A stretch of 64,000 nucleotides of DNA from Mycolicibacterium stellerae (GTDB taxonomy: Bacteria > Actinomycetota > Actinomycetes > Mycobacteriales > Mycobacteriaceae), in contig NZ_RARC01000031.1 of NCBI RefSeq assembly GCF_003719305.1, positions 16,437 to 80,436 on the forward strand. The letters run 5' to 3'. A program made the translations under genes and the position numbers. Shown here piece after piece: positions 17,535 through 24,213 of this stretch (positions are counted from its first letter, which is position 1; each line of letters starts with the position of its first letter). The notes beneath the pieces are model-generated. The model saw nothing but the letters and a program-made list of their open reading frames with translations, searched no databases and was not told the origin of the DNA.

Positions 17535-17722
17535 CGTCACTTTCGCGCGTCCCGCGCTGTGGTTGCAGGCACGCTGGTCAATTCGCAATAGGGCACGGCT
17601 ACTTCAGCCTCCGATGCTGGCGGTGCGCAGCAGTGAATGGTTGGTGGGCGGGACCACGTCGCCGATGACGCGGGTGACCGGTTGCCGTCGGTGCGACGGG
17701 GTCGGCAGATCCCGGCGGCTCG

Positions 17723-17860
17723 TCAGCCGACGGTCAGGCCGGGCTCCCAATGTGCCTGGGCACGCTGGAGGTGCTGCGTCACCGCGTGCACGTCCGCAGG
17801 GACCAGGGCGCACTGACCGCACCACACGAGGCTGGCCTTCGACTTGCCGGTGATCGACAT
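17723..17860 (-). CDS. 45-aa CxxC peptide facing the MocR gene
   Basis: The 45 residues include the only two cysteines as WCGQCALV (C14, C17). No family is recognised. Support comes from its promoter: 25 bases separate the conserved CAAGTGGCCC of the 34-bp site from the 13-base string CGTGAAAGCCATG that holds its start codon. Exactly the same layout, including the identical 13 bases, precedes the cupin gene at 19466 on the other side of the MocR gene. That symmetry argues that this start is used, probably as a leaderless transcript. The stop is 189 bp before the MFS start, so it may head the export operon. The CxxC pair could bind a metal or be redox-active. Confidence 0.6.
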   Translation of the reverse strand: MSITGKSKASLVWCGQCALVPADVHAVTQHLQRAQAHWEPGLTVG

Positions 17861-17895
17861 GGCTTTCACGCTAACGGCGATACCACCCGCGTCGT

Positions 17896-17929
17896 GGGCC
17901 ACTTGAGGGCAGCGAGTGGGGGCCAGTCC
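17896..17929. promoter_or_regulatory. Copy 1 of the 34-bp site flanking the MocR gene
   Basis: It begins GGGCCACTTGAGGGCAGCGA and ends AGTGGGGGCCAGTCC. It is an inverted copy, identical in 32 of 34 positions, of 19397-19430 beyond the far end of the regulator gene. Internally CCACT and AGTGG are inverted. It lies between the divergent starts of the CxxC peptide (17860, minus) and the MocR gene (17975, plus), at the -35 region of the former and overlapping the likely -35 of the latter, whose -10 may be TAGATT at 17944. It is the most likely operator of the MocR protein. Confidence 0.75.
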
Positions 17930-17974
17930 GGACCGACGTGTTCTAGATTGAAACCATGGACCGCAATCACTGAC

Positions 17975-19387
17975 GTGCACGCCACGACTGGACCTACGAG
18001 CTCGGTCGCCGGACTGGACCTCCACCTGGATCGCCCCGGCGGCAGGGTGCGTGACAGCGTGATGGACGCCATCCGCGACGCCATCCGCGCGGGGCGGTTG
18101 CCCTCGGGGACGCGGTTGCCCTCGAGCCGCGCGCTGGCCGCCGACTTGGGGCTCGCCCGCAACACCGTGGCGCGTGCGTATGCCGAACTCATCGCCGAAG
18201 GCTGGCTGACCTCACGCCACGGCTCGAGCACATTGGTCTCCCCGCGCGCGGCCGAAGTGGTCCGCTCCGTTGCCGCACCACGGCGGCAACCGGCGCCGCG
18301 CCGGCTCCACCACGACCTGCGCCCCGGACATCCGGATTTGTCGTCCTTTCCGCGGACCGAATGGAGCCGTGCGGTGATGCGTGCGCTGAACGCGGCCCCG
18401 TCCGAGGCGTTCGGCTACGCCGACCCACACGGCCGGCCGGAGCTTCGCCATGCCCTTGCCCAATATCTCGCTCGCGCGCGTGGAGTTCGGACCCGCCCGT
18501 GCAACGTCGTCGTGTGCAGTGGGGCCGCCGAAGGGCTGGGCCTCGTCGCCGGCGCCTTGGCCGACGCCGGAGTCACCGCCGTCGCCGTCGAGGAGTTCGG
18601 GCTGGCCACCCAGCGGGCGACGCTCGCCAGAGCCGGGTTGCATTGCCCCCCATTGGCGGTGGACTCCAACGGGGCCGACGTCGCGGCGCTCGACGACATG
18701 GCCCAGGTGGGCGGTGTGTTGCTCACGCCGTCGCACCAGTTCCCGCTGGGCGTATCACTGCATTCCGATCGGCGCGCAGCGGTCATCGATTGGGCCCGCC
18801 GAACCGGTGGCGTGATCATCGAAGACGATTACGACGGGGAGTTCCGCTACGACCGCGGCCCCGTCGGCGCGCTGCACGGCGGTGATCCCGACCACGTGGT
18901 CTACATGGGCACGGCGAGCAAGTCGCTGGCGCCGGGGCTTCGGCTTGGCTGGCTGCTGGTCCCGGACCGGCTCGTCGAAGCGGTGGTCCGGCAGAAGGGC
19001 GAAACCGAGGAGACCAGTGGCTTCGTCGAACAGCTGGCAATGGCCGACTTCATCGTGTCCGGTTCCTATGACAGGCACATTCGCACCATGCGGGCCGAGT
19101 ACCGGCGCCGCCGCGAGCAACTCGTCGCGGCGGTCGCCCTAGCGTCACCGACCGTCGTCGTGAGCGGGTTGCCAGCGGGTCTGCACGTCACGCTCGAGGG
19201 GCTCGGTGACGACCAGCGCGCGCGGGCCCGGCAACCGGCGTGGCAACGGCTCGGAGTGGAGCGGCTCGAGCTGTTTCGTCATCCCGAAACACGCAGCGCG
19301 CGTGAGGGTGTGGTGGTCGGGTTTGCGGCACCCGCACCGAGCGCGTGGTCGGCGGCCGTGGACGCGCTGCTCCGACTGCTGCCCTGA
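17975..19387 (+). CDS. MocR/GabR-type transcriptional regulator (GntR-HTH fused to aminotransferase fold)
   Basis: 470 aa from the GTG at 17975. The frame is open upstream to 17750, but that stretch contains the 34-bp site and does not look coding. The N-terminal winged-helix GntR domain (about residues 15-85) has IRAGRLPSGTRLPSSRALA and LGLARNTVARAYAELIAEGWL. A type-I aminotransferase fold follows, with the PLP-binding lysine in GTASKSLAPGLRLGW (K316) and the PLP-contacting IIEDDYDGEFRYD. MocR proteins sense PLP or amine/amino-acid adducts and usually activate an adjacent divergent gene. An ATG five codons before a stop at 17956 (MDRNH) lies just upstream in another frame. Both neighbours across the gene carry the same inverted site, so autoregulation and control in both directions are likely. 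Confidence 0.92.
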   Translation: MHATTGPTSSVAGLDLHLDRPGGRVRDSVMDAIRDAIRAGRLPSGTRLPSSRALAADLGLARNTVARAYAELIAEGWLTSRHGSSTLVSPRAAEVVRSVAAPRRQPAPRRLHHDLRPGHPDLSSFPRTEWSRAVMRALNAAPSEAFGYADPHGRPELRHALAQYLARARGVRTRPCNVVVCSGAAEGLGLVAGALADAGVTAVAVEEFGLATQRATLARAGLHCPPLAVDSNGADVAALDDMAQVGGVLLTPSHQFPLGVSLHSDRRAAVIDWARRTGGVIIEDDYDGEFRYDRGPVGALHGGDPDHVVYMGTASKSLAPGLRLGWLLVPDRLVEAVVRQKGETEETSGFVEQLAMADFIVSGSYDRHIRTMRAEYRRRREQLVAAVALASPTVVVSGLPAGLHVTLEGLGDDQRARARQPAWQRLGVERLELFRHPETRSAREGVVVGFAAPAPSAWSAAVDALLRLLP

Positions 19388-19396
19388 CTTGGCCCC

Positions 19397-19430
19397 GGAC
19401 TGGCCCCCACTCGCCGCGCTCAAGTGGCCC
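19397..19430. promoter_or_regulatory. Copy 2 of the 34-bp site flanking the MocR gene
   Basis: This is the inverted copy of 17896-17929 (32 of 34 identical). Read on the plus strand it contains TGGCCCC direct repeats at 19401 and 19425, with another at 19390 just outside. It ends 35 bp before the cupin ATG at 19466. A TANNNT -10 (TATCGT, 19453-19458) lies seven bases before that ATG, so the site covers the -35 region, the position expected for an activator contacting RNA polymerase. Confidence 0.75.
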
Positions 19431-19465
19431 CCGTTTCGCGCGCTGCCAGAACTATCGTGAAAGCC

Positions 19466-19876
19466 ATGTTGGTCTCAGGAAACGTCAAGATCACCGATCT
19501 TCTGTCCGCCACGCCGCCGTCGATCCCGCAGCGTTCACACGCCATGATGCAGCTGGTCGCACTTCCTCCAGCAGACGACGGCGTGGGTCCGCATCGGCAT
19601 TCGGGGCCAGTCTTCGGGTACATGTTGGAAGGTCGAATGCTCTTCGAACTCGAGGGTGAAGCACCCAGGGAAATCGTTGCGGGCGAGGCGTTCTGGGAGC
19701 CCGGTGGCGACGTGGTGCACTATCAGATGAGGAATTTGGACGCGACGGGCTGGACCCGCTTCCTTGCAGTGTGCATCTGCGCTCCCGGGGTCGACATGAT
19801 CACCATGCTCGAGCCTGACGAGATCGACGCCCGCGATGCCCTGCGGCATCCCAGTGCCCGTCGACACGCAAACTGA
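19466..19876 (+). CDS. Cupin-domain protein
   Basis: 136 aa from the ATG at 19466, chosen because it shares CGTGAAAGCCATG and the same spacing from the 34-bp site with the CxxC peptide on the opposite side. The cupin motifs are GVGPHRHSGPVFGYMLEGRMLFEL (metal His pair HRH and Glu) and AFWEPGGDVVHYQMRN (second His). Small single-domain cupins bind Fe, Mn or Zn and act as dioxygenases, isomerases or ligand sensors; the reaction is not deducible. It is the first gene of a plus-strand unit with an oxidoreductase 5 bp downstream. Confidence 0.85.
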   Translation: MLVSGNVKITDLLSATPPSIPQRSHAMMQLVALPPADDGVGPHRHSGPVFGYMLEGRMLFELEGEAPREIVAGEAFWEPGGDVVHYQMRNLDATGWTRFLAVCICAPGVDMITMLEPDEIDARDALRHPSARRHAN

Positions 19877-19881
19877 ACACC

Positions 19882-20835
19882 ATGCGAGCGATCGTCGCGC
19901 GTGACCGCGCCGCAGGTATAGCCGGCCTCGCGGCAGAGGAGATGCCCTATCCGCACGCCGCCGAGAACGACGTCATCGTCCAGGTGTACTCGGCGGGGTT
20001 CACACCGGGTGAGCTCGATTGGCCGGCCACCTGGACCGACCGTGCCGGGCGCGACCGAACGCCGACCATTCCCGGCCACGAGGTCTCCGGGGTGATCGCC
20101 GAACTGGGTTACGGGACGACTGGCCTGGCCGTCGGCCAACGGGTCTTCGGGGTCACCGACTGGTGCCGCAACGGCACACTGGCCGAATTCGTGGCAGTGG
20201 AGGCACGCAACCTTGCACCGCTATCGGCCGGAATCGATCACACCATGGCTGCGGCGCTGCCGATTTCAGGCCTCACGGCCTGGCAGGGACTCTTCACCCA
20301 CGGACGGCTCGAGGCTGGGCAGACCGTTTTGATTCACGGCGCCGCAGGCGGTGTCGGCTCGATAGCGGTGCAACTCGCACGGGAGGCGGGGGCGCGGGTG
20401 ATCGGTACCGGCCGTGCCGCCCACCGGGAGACGGTCCTTGGCATGGGAGCGGAAGTCTTCGTGGACCTGGATCGCGATCGACTCGAACGAATCGGTGAAG
20501 TGGACATGGTGTTCGATGTGATCGGAGGTCAAATACTGTGTCGCTCAGCGGCATTGGTCCGGCCGGGCGGTGTACTTGTAAGCATCGCAGAACCGCCGCC
20601 GAGCCCACCTGACAACATCCGGGCCGTCTTCTTCGTCGTCGAACCTGACCGCCAGGGGCTTGCCGAATTGGAGCACAGGCTCAGAGATGGGCGGCTGCGC
20701 CCACTCATCGGAGTGACACGACCCCTCGAAGAGGCCGCTGTGGCGTTCGGCCCGACGCACGGTGGTGGCGGCAAGACGATCATCCGAGTCATCGATGACG
20801 TGCCCGAAATTGTTGGCGAAGAGGCTGTTTCATGA
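19882..20835 (+). CDS. Quinone oxidoreductase-like medium-chain dehydrogenase
   Basis: 317 aa. The N-terminal GroES-like domain contains PGHEVSGVIAELGYGTTGLAVGQRVFG. The NADPH-binding Rossmann motif is HGAAGGVGSIAVQLAREAGARVIGTGRA. The catalytic zinc cysteines are absent, placing it with zinc-independent quinone/enone reductases. It probably reduces an electrophilic alkene or quinone with NADPH in the cytosol. It follows the cupin by 5 bp and its stop overlaps the next hydrolase (ATGA), so the three are one transcript under the MocR-flanking promoter. Confidence 0.9.
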   Translation: MRAIVARDRAAGIAGLAAEEMPYPHAAENDVIVQVYSAGFTPGELDWPATWTDRAGRDRTPTIPGHEVSGVIAELGYGTTGLAVGQRVFGVTDWCRNGTLAEFVAVEARNLAPLSAGIDHTMAAALPISGLTAWQGLFTHGRLEAGQTVLIHGAAGGVGSIAVQLAREAGARVIGTGRAAHRETVLGMGAEVFVDLDRDRLERIGEVDMVFDVIGGQILCRSAALVRPGGVLVSIAEPPPSPPDNIRAVFFVVEPDRQGLAELEHRLRDGRLRPLIGVTRPLEEAAVAFGPTHGGGGKTIIRVIDDVPEIVGEEAVS

Positions 20836-21527
20836 CCGTGCCATCGGTCCTACTGGTCCCGGGTGCTTGGCACAGGCCCGACCACTTTCGGCTGCTGGTC
20901 GACGAACTGTCGGATGTCGACGTGCACACCGTGACGCTGACGAGCAGTGGTGACGACCCCGCGGCGCTGCAGGATATGCATGCCGACGCCGGTGTGATTG
21001 CGCGAGCCGCCGCAGCGATCGGCGGGCCCGTTGTCGTGGTCGCGCACTCGTACGGCGGAGTGCCCACCACGCAGGCATTCCGACAGGCGGGAAACGTCGC
21101 TCGCATCATCTTTCTCGCCGCGTTCCAGCTTCTTGCCGGTGAGTCGTTGTTATCCATCAACTGCGGTTCACTGATGCCGTGGGCGAGACGCCGCCGACAG
21201 AAGGGGATCGGCGACTACGTCGAGGTCGTTACGCCGATGACCGTGTTCTACAACGACGTCGAGGCCGAGACCGCCCGGTATGCGGTGGCTCGACTCGGTT
21301 ATCAGTCCTACGCGTCGATGAGTCAGCGACTGACCGAGACAGCCTGGCAGACGATCCCGAGCACGTACGTGATCTGCGAAGCCGACAACGCGATTCCTGT
21401 CGCGGCTCAGGAGGCAATGGCCCGCCGCGCCGATGACGTTGTGCGCTTGCCGACGTCGCACTCGCCCTTTCTGTCCCAGTCCGCAATGCTGGCCGGGTTG
21501 ATCCGGCGATCGCTCGCCCGCGCCTGA
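20832..21527 (+). CDS. Alpha/beta hydrolase
   Basis: 231 aa, start overlapping the previous stop. It opens PSVLLVPGAWHRPDHFRLLVDEL (oxyanion region) and has the nucleophile elbow VVVAHSYGGVP, an acid region VICEADNAIP and a His in LPTSHSPFLSQ, the pattern of EstA/salicylate-esterase-like small hydrolases. There is no signal peptide. Together with the oxidoreductase and cupin it looks like a catabolic or detoxifying set, but the substrate is unknown. Confidence 0.88.
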   Translation: MTVPSVLLVPGAWHRPDHFRLLVDELSDVDVHTVTLTSSGDDPAALQDMHADAGVIARAAAAIGGPVVVVAHSYGGVPTTQAFRQAGNVARIIFLAAFQLLAGESLLSINCGSLMPWARRRRQKGIGDYVEVVTPMTVFYNDVEAETARYAVARLGYQSYASMSQRLTETAWQTIPSTYVICEADNAIPVAAQEAMARRADDVVRLPTSHSPFLSQSAMLAGLIRRSLARA

Positions 21528-21550
21528 AATGCAAGGAAAGGAGAATCAGC

Positions 21551-22168
21551 ATGGGAGCACCGAATACTGAGCTGATAGGAGTCGACGCCGCATTCCCGCA
21601 GACGCAGGCGGCCACTGCCGCGGTGTCGGTGGCTACTCGCTTCTACTCGCCCGCGTTACTCCACCACTGCTTCCGCTCGTACCTGTGGGCAGCGAAGTAC
21701 GGAGCCGCGCACGGCATCGCCTTCGACGAGGAACTGCTCTATGTCTCGGCGATGCTTCACGACCTCGGTCTCACCGATGCATTCGACACCCACCGAGTGC
21801 CCTTCGAAGAATCGGGTGGAAACCTCGCGTGGGTGTTCGGGGTAGCGGCCGGTTGGCCAGTTGAGCGGGCCGCAAGAGCCGAGGAGATCATCGTGTTGCA
21901 CATGCGCCCCGACGTGTGTGCGGCCGATGACCCCGAGTCGCACCTCTTGCAGGTCGCCACCAGCTGGGACGTCGCAGGGCGCCGGCCGGAGGAGTTTCCG
22001 GCAGAGCTGCGCGCGTGGATGCTTGCGCGCCATCCCCGACAAGGATTCGGTGACGAGTTCATCGCGTCCTTCGAGGACCAGGCGCGACGCAAGCCGGACA
22101 GCGCCGCCGCGGCGTCGATTGCCAACAACGGTGCGAGACGGATCAGGGCCAACCCGCTCGACGGCTGA
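21551..22168 (+). CDS. HD-domain phosphohydrolase-like protein
   Basis: 205 aa, preceded by AAGGAAAGGAG a few bases before the ATG. Metal-binding HD motif residues appear as HHCFRSY (first His), AMLHDLGLTD (HD pair) and a later EEIIVLHM. The overall pattern resembles the cyanamide hydratase (Ddi2)-like HD family more than nucleotide phosphohydrolases; that assignment is from motif spacing only. It is 23 bp after the hydrolase gene, so it is probably the last gene of the cupin operon. Confidence 0.8.
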   Translation: MGAPNTELIGVDAAFPQTQAATAAVSVATRFYSPALLHHCFRSYLWAAKYGAAHGIAFDEELLYVSAMLHDLGLTDAFDTHRVPFEESGGNLAWVFGVAAGWPVERAARAEEIIVLHMRPDVCAADDPESHLLQVATSWDVAGRRPEEFPAELRAWMLARHPRQGFGDEFIASFEDQARRKPDSAAAASIANNGARRIRANPLDG

Positions 22169-22182
22169 ACCGGGGGCGCCCC

Positions 22183-22698
22183 CTACTGGGGCGTCGGCTG
22201 AATGGATACGAGACGGAACGTGCCCCCCTCGGCGTCGTCAGGCGCGAACCGGACAACCAGGATGTCGGGAGGAAACTTGCTGGCAAGGTCGTTCAGGGTC
22301 CTCGGCAGGAACGCCTTCGCCTTGGCGTTGCCGTACCAATTGGGATCGGTCGGGTCGACGCCGACAGTGTTCACGATGTCGATCGTGGCGTCCCATTGTT
22401 GAACCGGGTCCGGCGGCGGATCTCCGAATCCCGCCGACTTCAGGTATGCATCTCCTTGTCCCGCAAGGGTAATCGCAGCGCCACCACCGACTGGCGTCCC
22501 GGTGATGGTCCCGTCGACGGCATTGGCCGTCACTGACGTCAGTCGCGCGGTGCAGACATTGTCGACAACGCTGGGCGGTGAGCAGAAACCGGGCAGCGGG
22601 GAACCATGAGCCGCGGCGACGTTCAGAACTACCGGAAGAGCCAGGACAGATATGGCGGTGCCGATGGCGGTCATCGCGCGGCTGCACGCGTTTGGCAT
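22183..22698 (-). CDS. Secreted protein of unknown function
   Basis: 171 aa from the ATG at 22698, supported by AAGGAGGGA upstream; the seven extra codons of the open frame lack such a site. A signal peptide is clear: hydrophobic TAIGTAISVLALPVVLNVAAAHG with a likely cleavage after AHG or GSP. The mature protein has two cysteines (GFCSPP and NVCTARL) and reads as a beta-rich domain ending DDAEGGTFRLVSIQPTPQ. I do not recognise the family. It is convergent with the HD gene, with GC-rich hairpin-forming bases between the two stops. Confidence 0.75.
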   Translation of the reverse strand: MPNACSRAMTAIGTAISVLALPVVLNVAAAHGSPLPGFCSPPSVVDNVCTARLTSVTANAVDGTITGTPVGGGAAITLAGQGDAYLKSAGFGDPPPDPVQQWDATIDIVNTVGVDPTDPNWYGNAKAKAFLPRTLNDLASKFPPDILVVRFAPDDAEGGTFRLVSIQPTPQ

Positions 22699-22786
22699 CG
22701 AGATATCCCTCCTTCTCAAAGCATCGAGTCGTCGGCGGTCGACGTCACTGGAACTCTTTGCCAGGATCTGAACGGGTGTGTGCGAT

Positions 22787-22891
22787 TCAGGCGGCCACGA
22801 CGGCGCGGTAATGCGCCTTGCCTGAACGCACCTCTATCACAGCTTGATTGATGTCGGCCATCGCGTGGGTGATTTTGCAAGCAGATCTTGG
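22787..22891 (-). pseudogene. Possible 3' remnant of a zinc-type alcohol dehydrogenase
   Basis: On the minus strand the bases encode ...CKITHAMADINQAVIEVRSG followed by a few residues and a stop. The ADINQAV..VRSGK pattern resembles the C-terminal tail of medium-chain alcohol dehydrogenases. Nothing else of such a gene is visible upstream, so it would be a fragment. Homology is judged by eye on about 30 residues only. Confidence 0.25.
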
Positions 22892-22897
22892 CGTCAT

Positions 22898-22951
22898 TTG
22901 TTCGCGAACCTTGACGTCGGTCCCTGAGTTGGGAGAGCGATTGTTCGCGAA
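22898..22951. repeat. Direct repeat TTGTTCGCGAA
   Basis: Two identical 11-base copies at 22898-22908 and 22941-22951, each containing the palindrome TTCGCGAA, 43 bp apart. The first continues CCTTGAC and the second GGCTGAC. They lie in the 434-bp gene-poor gap (22699-23132) before the TetR gene, which otherwise shows only the dehydrogenase remnant and the operator at 23081. Confidence 0.35.
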
Positions 22952-23080
22952 GGCTGACATCAGCTTCGCCCGGCAGGTTGCCGTGCTTGCCGTGCCAGAC
23001 GGGTCAGTGTCCGGTCGGGGCGCTATGGCGCTCGCGGTTCCGCGGCTCTGATGACTGAGCGGCTTATTGATCAGTTGATC

Positions 23081-23093
23081 TGATCTTAGATCA
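23081..23093. promoter_or_regulatory. TetR operator candidate
   Basis: TGATCT-T-AGATCA is a perfect 13-base palindrome 40 bp before the TetR start codon, with further GATC-containing half sites just upstream (TTGATCAGTTGATC). Autoregulation by the adjacent TetR protein is the natural reading. Confidence 0.6.
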
Positions 23094-23132
23094 TGTCTTC
23101 TAGTTCCGCTGATTCGGATTTAGGGTCGGACC

Positions 23133-23813
23133 ATGCGATCGGAGAAGGGCCGTCCGGAGTCCTTCACCCGGGCCGCACGCAAGGCTCAGATCGTGGGCTG
23201 CGCGATCGAGGTGATCGCCGAAGTTGGCTTTGCCCAGGCATCGATCCGCAAGATCGCCGATCGAGTGGGCATCGCGATGAGCGCTGTGCTCTACCACTTC
23301 GGCAGCAAAGATAACCTGGTCGATGCGATCGTCGAGCATATGTACCGAACGATGCTTGCGCGCGTCGTCCCAGCGCTCGACGCTGCGCCAACTTCGGCGG
23401 AGAAGCTCGATGTCTATATCCGTTGCTGTATAGAGTATTTCGGCACCCACCGCGTCGCGCTGCAGGCGCTGGCCTCGCTGGGCACAGGTTATCGACCTAG
23501 CGACGGGCGACGCTTCGAAGAACTCGGACTCAGGCCGGACATCGCCGCGCAGTTGGCCTCTCTCGATCCCGCGATCATCCTGCGGGCCGGCCAGAATGAC
23601 GGCGAGTTCGGGGACTTCCCCGTCGAGTCGACCGCCACAGCGCTGCGCGGTGCGGTCAACGGTGTGGTCGAGAAGATTCTGCGTGAACCCGATTACGACG
23701 CAAAGGGTTACGGCGAAGACTTAGTCGAAATGTTCGGCCGCATTGTCAGAGGCGCACGATGCGCATCGCCGCGATCGGGGGGCGGCGACGTAGTGCCGCA
23801 CATCCCGTCCTAG
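23133..23813 (+). CDS. TetR-family regulator
   Basis: 226 aa. The N-terminal HTH (about residues 15-60) is recognisable in ARKAQIVGCAIEVIAEVGFAQASIRKIADRVGIAMSAVLYHFGSKDNLVDAI. The C-terminal ligand domain is generic and the effector is unknown. A palindromic operator precedes the gene and the orphan atpE follows 25 bp downstream on the same strand, so the regulator and the subunit c copy may form one transcript. Confidence 0.9.
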   Translation: MRSEKGRPESFTRAARKAQIVGCAIEVIAEVGFAQASIRKIADRVGIAMSAVLYHFGSKDNLVDAIVEHMYRTMLARVVPALDAAPTSAEKLDVYIRCCIEYFGTHRVALQALASLGTGYRPSDGRRFEELGLRPDIAAQLASLDPAIILRAGQNDGEFGDFPVESTATALRGAVNGVVEKILREPDYDAKGYGEDLVEMFGRIVRGARCASPRSGGGDVVPHIPS

Positions 23814-23838
23814 CAATCCGCCCACTAGGAGGACCACC

Positions 23839-24105
23839 ATGGCCGCAGATCCCGAAATCGTTAAAGCGATCATAACCGCCGGAGGACTACTCGGCGGCGG
23901 TGTCATGATGGCCGGAGGCGCGATCGGAGCCGGCATTGGCGACGGCATGGCCGGGGCGCAACTCGTCGCGGGCGTCGCACGCCAGCCTGAAGCTCAACAA
24001 CGAATGTTTGTGCCTTTCCTGATCACGGTGGGTCTGGTTGAAGCTGCATTCTTCATCAACGTCGCTTTTATGGCCCTCTTCGTGTTCGCCACACCTGGGC
24101 TCTAA
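23839..24105 (+). CDS. atpE: Orphan second copy of F0F1 ATP synthase subunit c
   Basis: 88 aa with a strong AGGAGG site 7 bases before the ATG. The whole protein is AtpE-like: GGAIGAGIGDGMAG in helix 1, the polar loop VARQPEAQQR, and helix 2 TVGLVEAAFFINVAFMALF. The proton-binding glutamate is kept (E68, aligning with E61 of M. tuberculosis AtpE), as are positions aligning with D28, L59, A63 and I66, while Y64 is replaced by Phe. It is seven residues longer at the N-terminus than the M. tuberculosis protein. No other atp genes are nearby; flanking genes are a TetR regulator and an esterase. It is probably functional in the c-ring or an alternative proteolipid. Confidence 0.92.
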   Translation: MAADPEIVKAIITAGGLLGGGVMMAGGAIGAGIGDGMAGAQLVAGVARQPEAQQRMFVPFLITVGLVEAAFFINVAFMALFVFATPGL

Positions 24106-24213
24106 GCATCTGGGGAGCCACGACAAACACCCGTCGGCGCTCACCGTTAGCAATAAGTATCCCTCCGGTGGGGTTAGACATGAACGAATCACATTCCACG
24201 GGAAAGGTTTCGG

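Noticed and set aside
17956..17973. Five-codon leader (MDRNH) before the MocR start
   Set aside because: It could be a leader peptide, but six bases of coding context are too little to support it; noted only in the MocR entry.
17750..17974. N-terminal extension of the MocR protein
   Set aside because: It would translate across the 34-bp site and divergent promoter, and the extra residues do not resemble GntR sequence.
19424..19465. GTG start 14 codons upstream of the cupin ATG
   Set aside because: It lies inside the 34-bp regulatory site; the ATG shares its 13-base context with the CxxC peptide.
22172..22193. GC-rich hairpin between the HD and secreted-protein genes as a terminator
   Set aside because: GGGGGCGCCCCC and the following GGGGCG can pair, but there is no T-run, so it cannot be called a rho-independent terminator.
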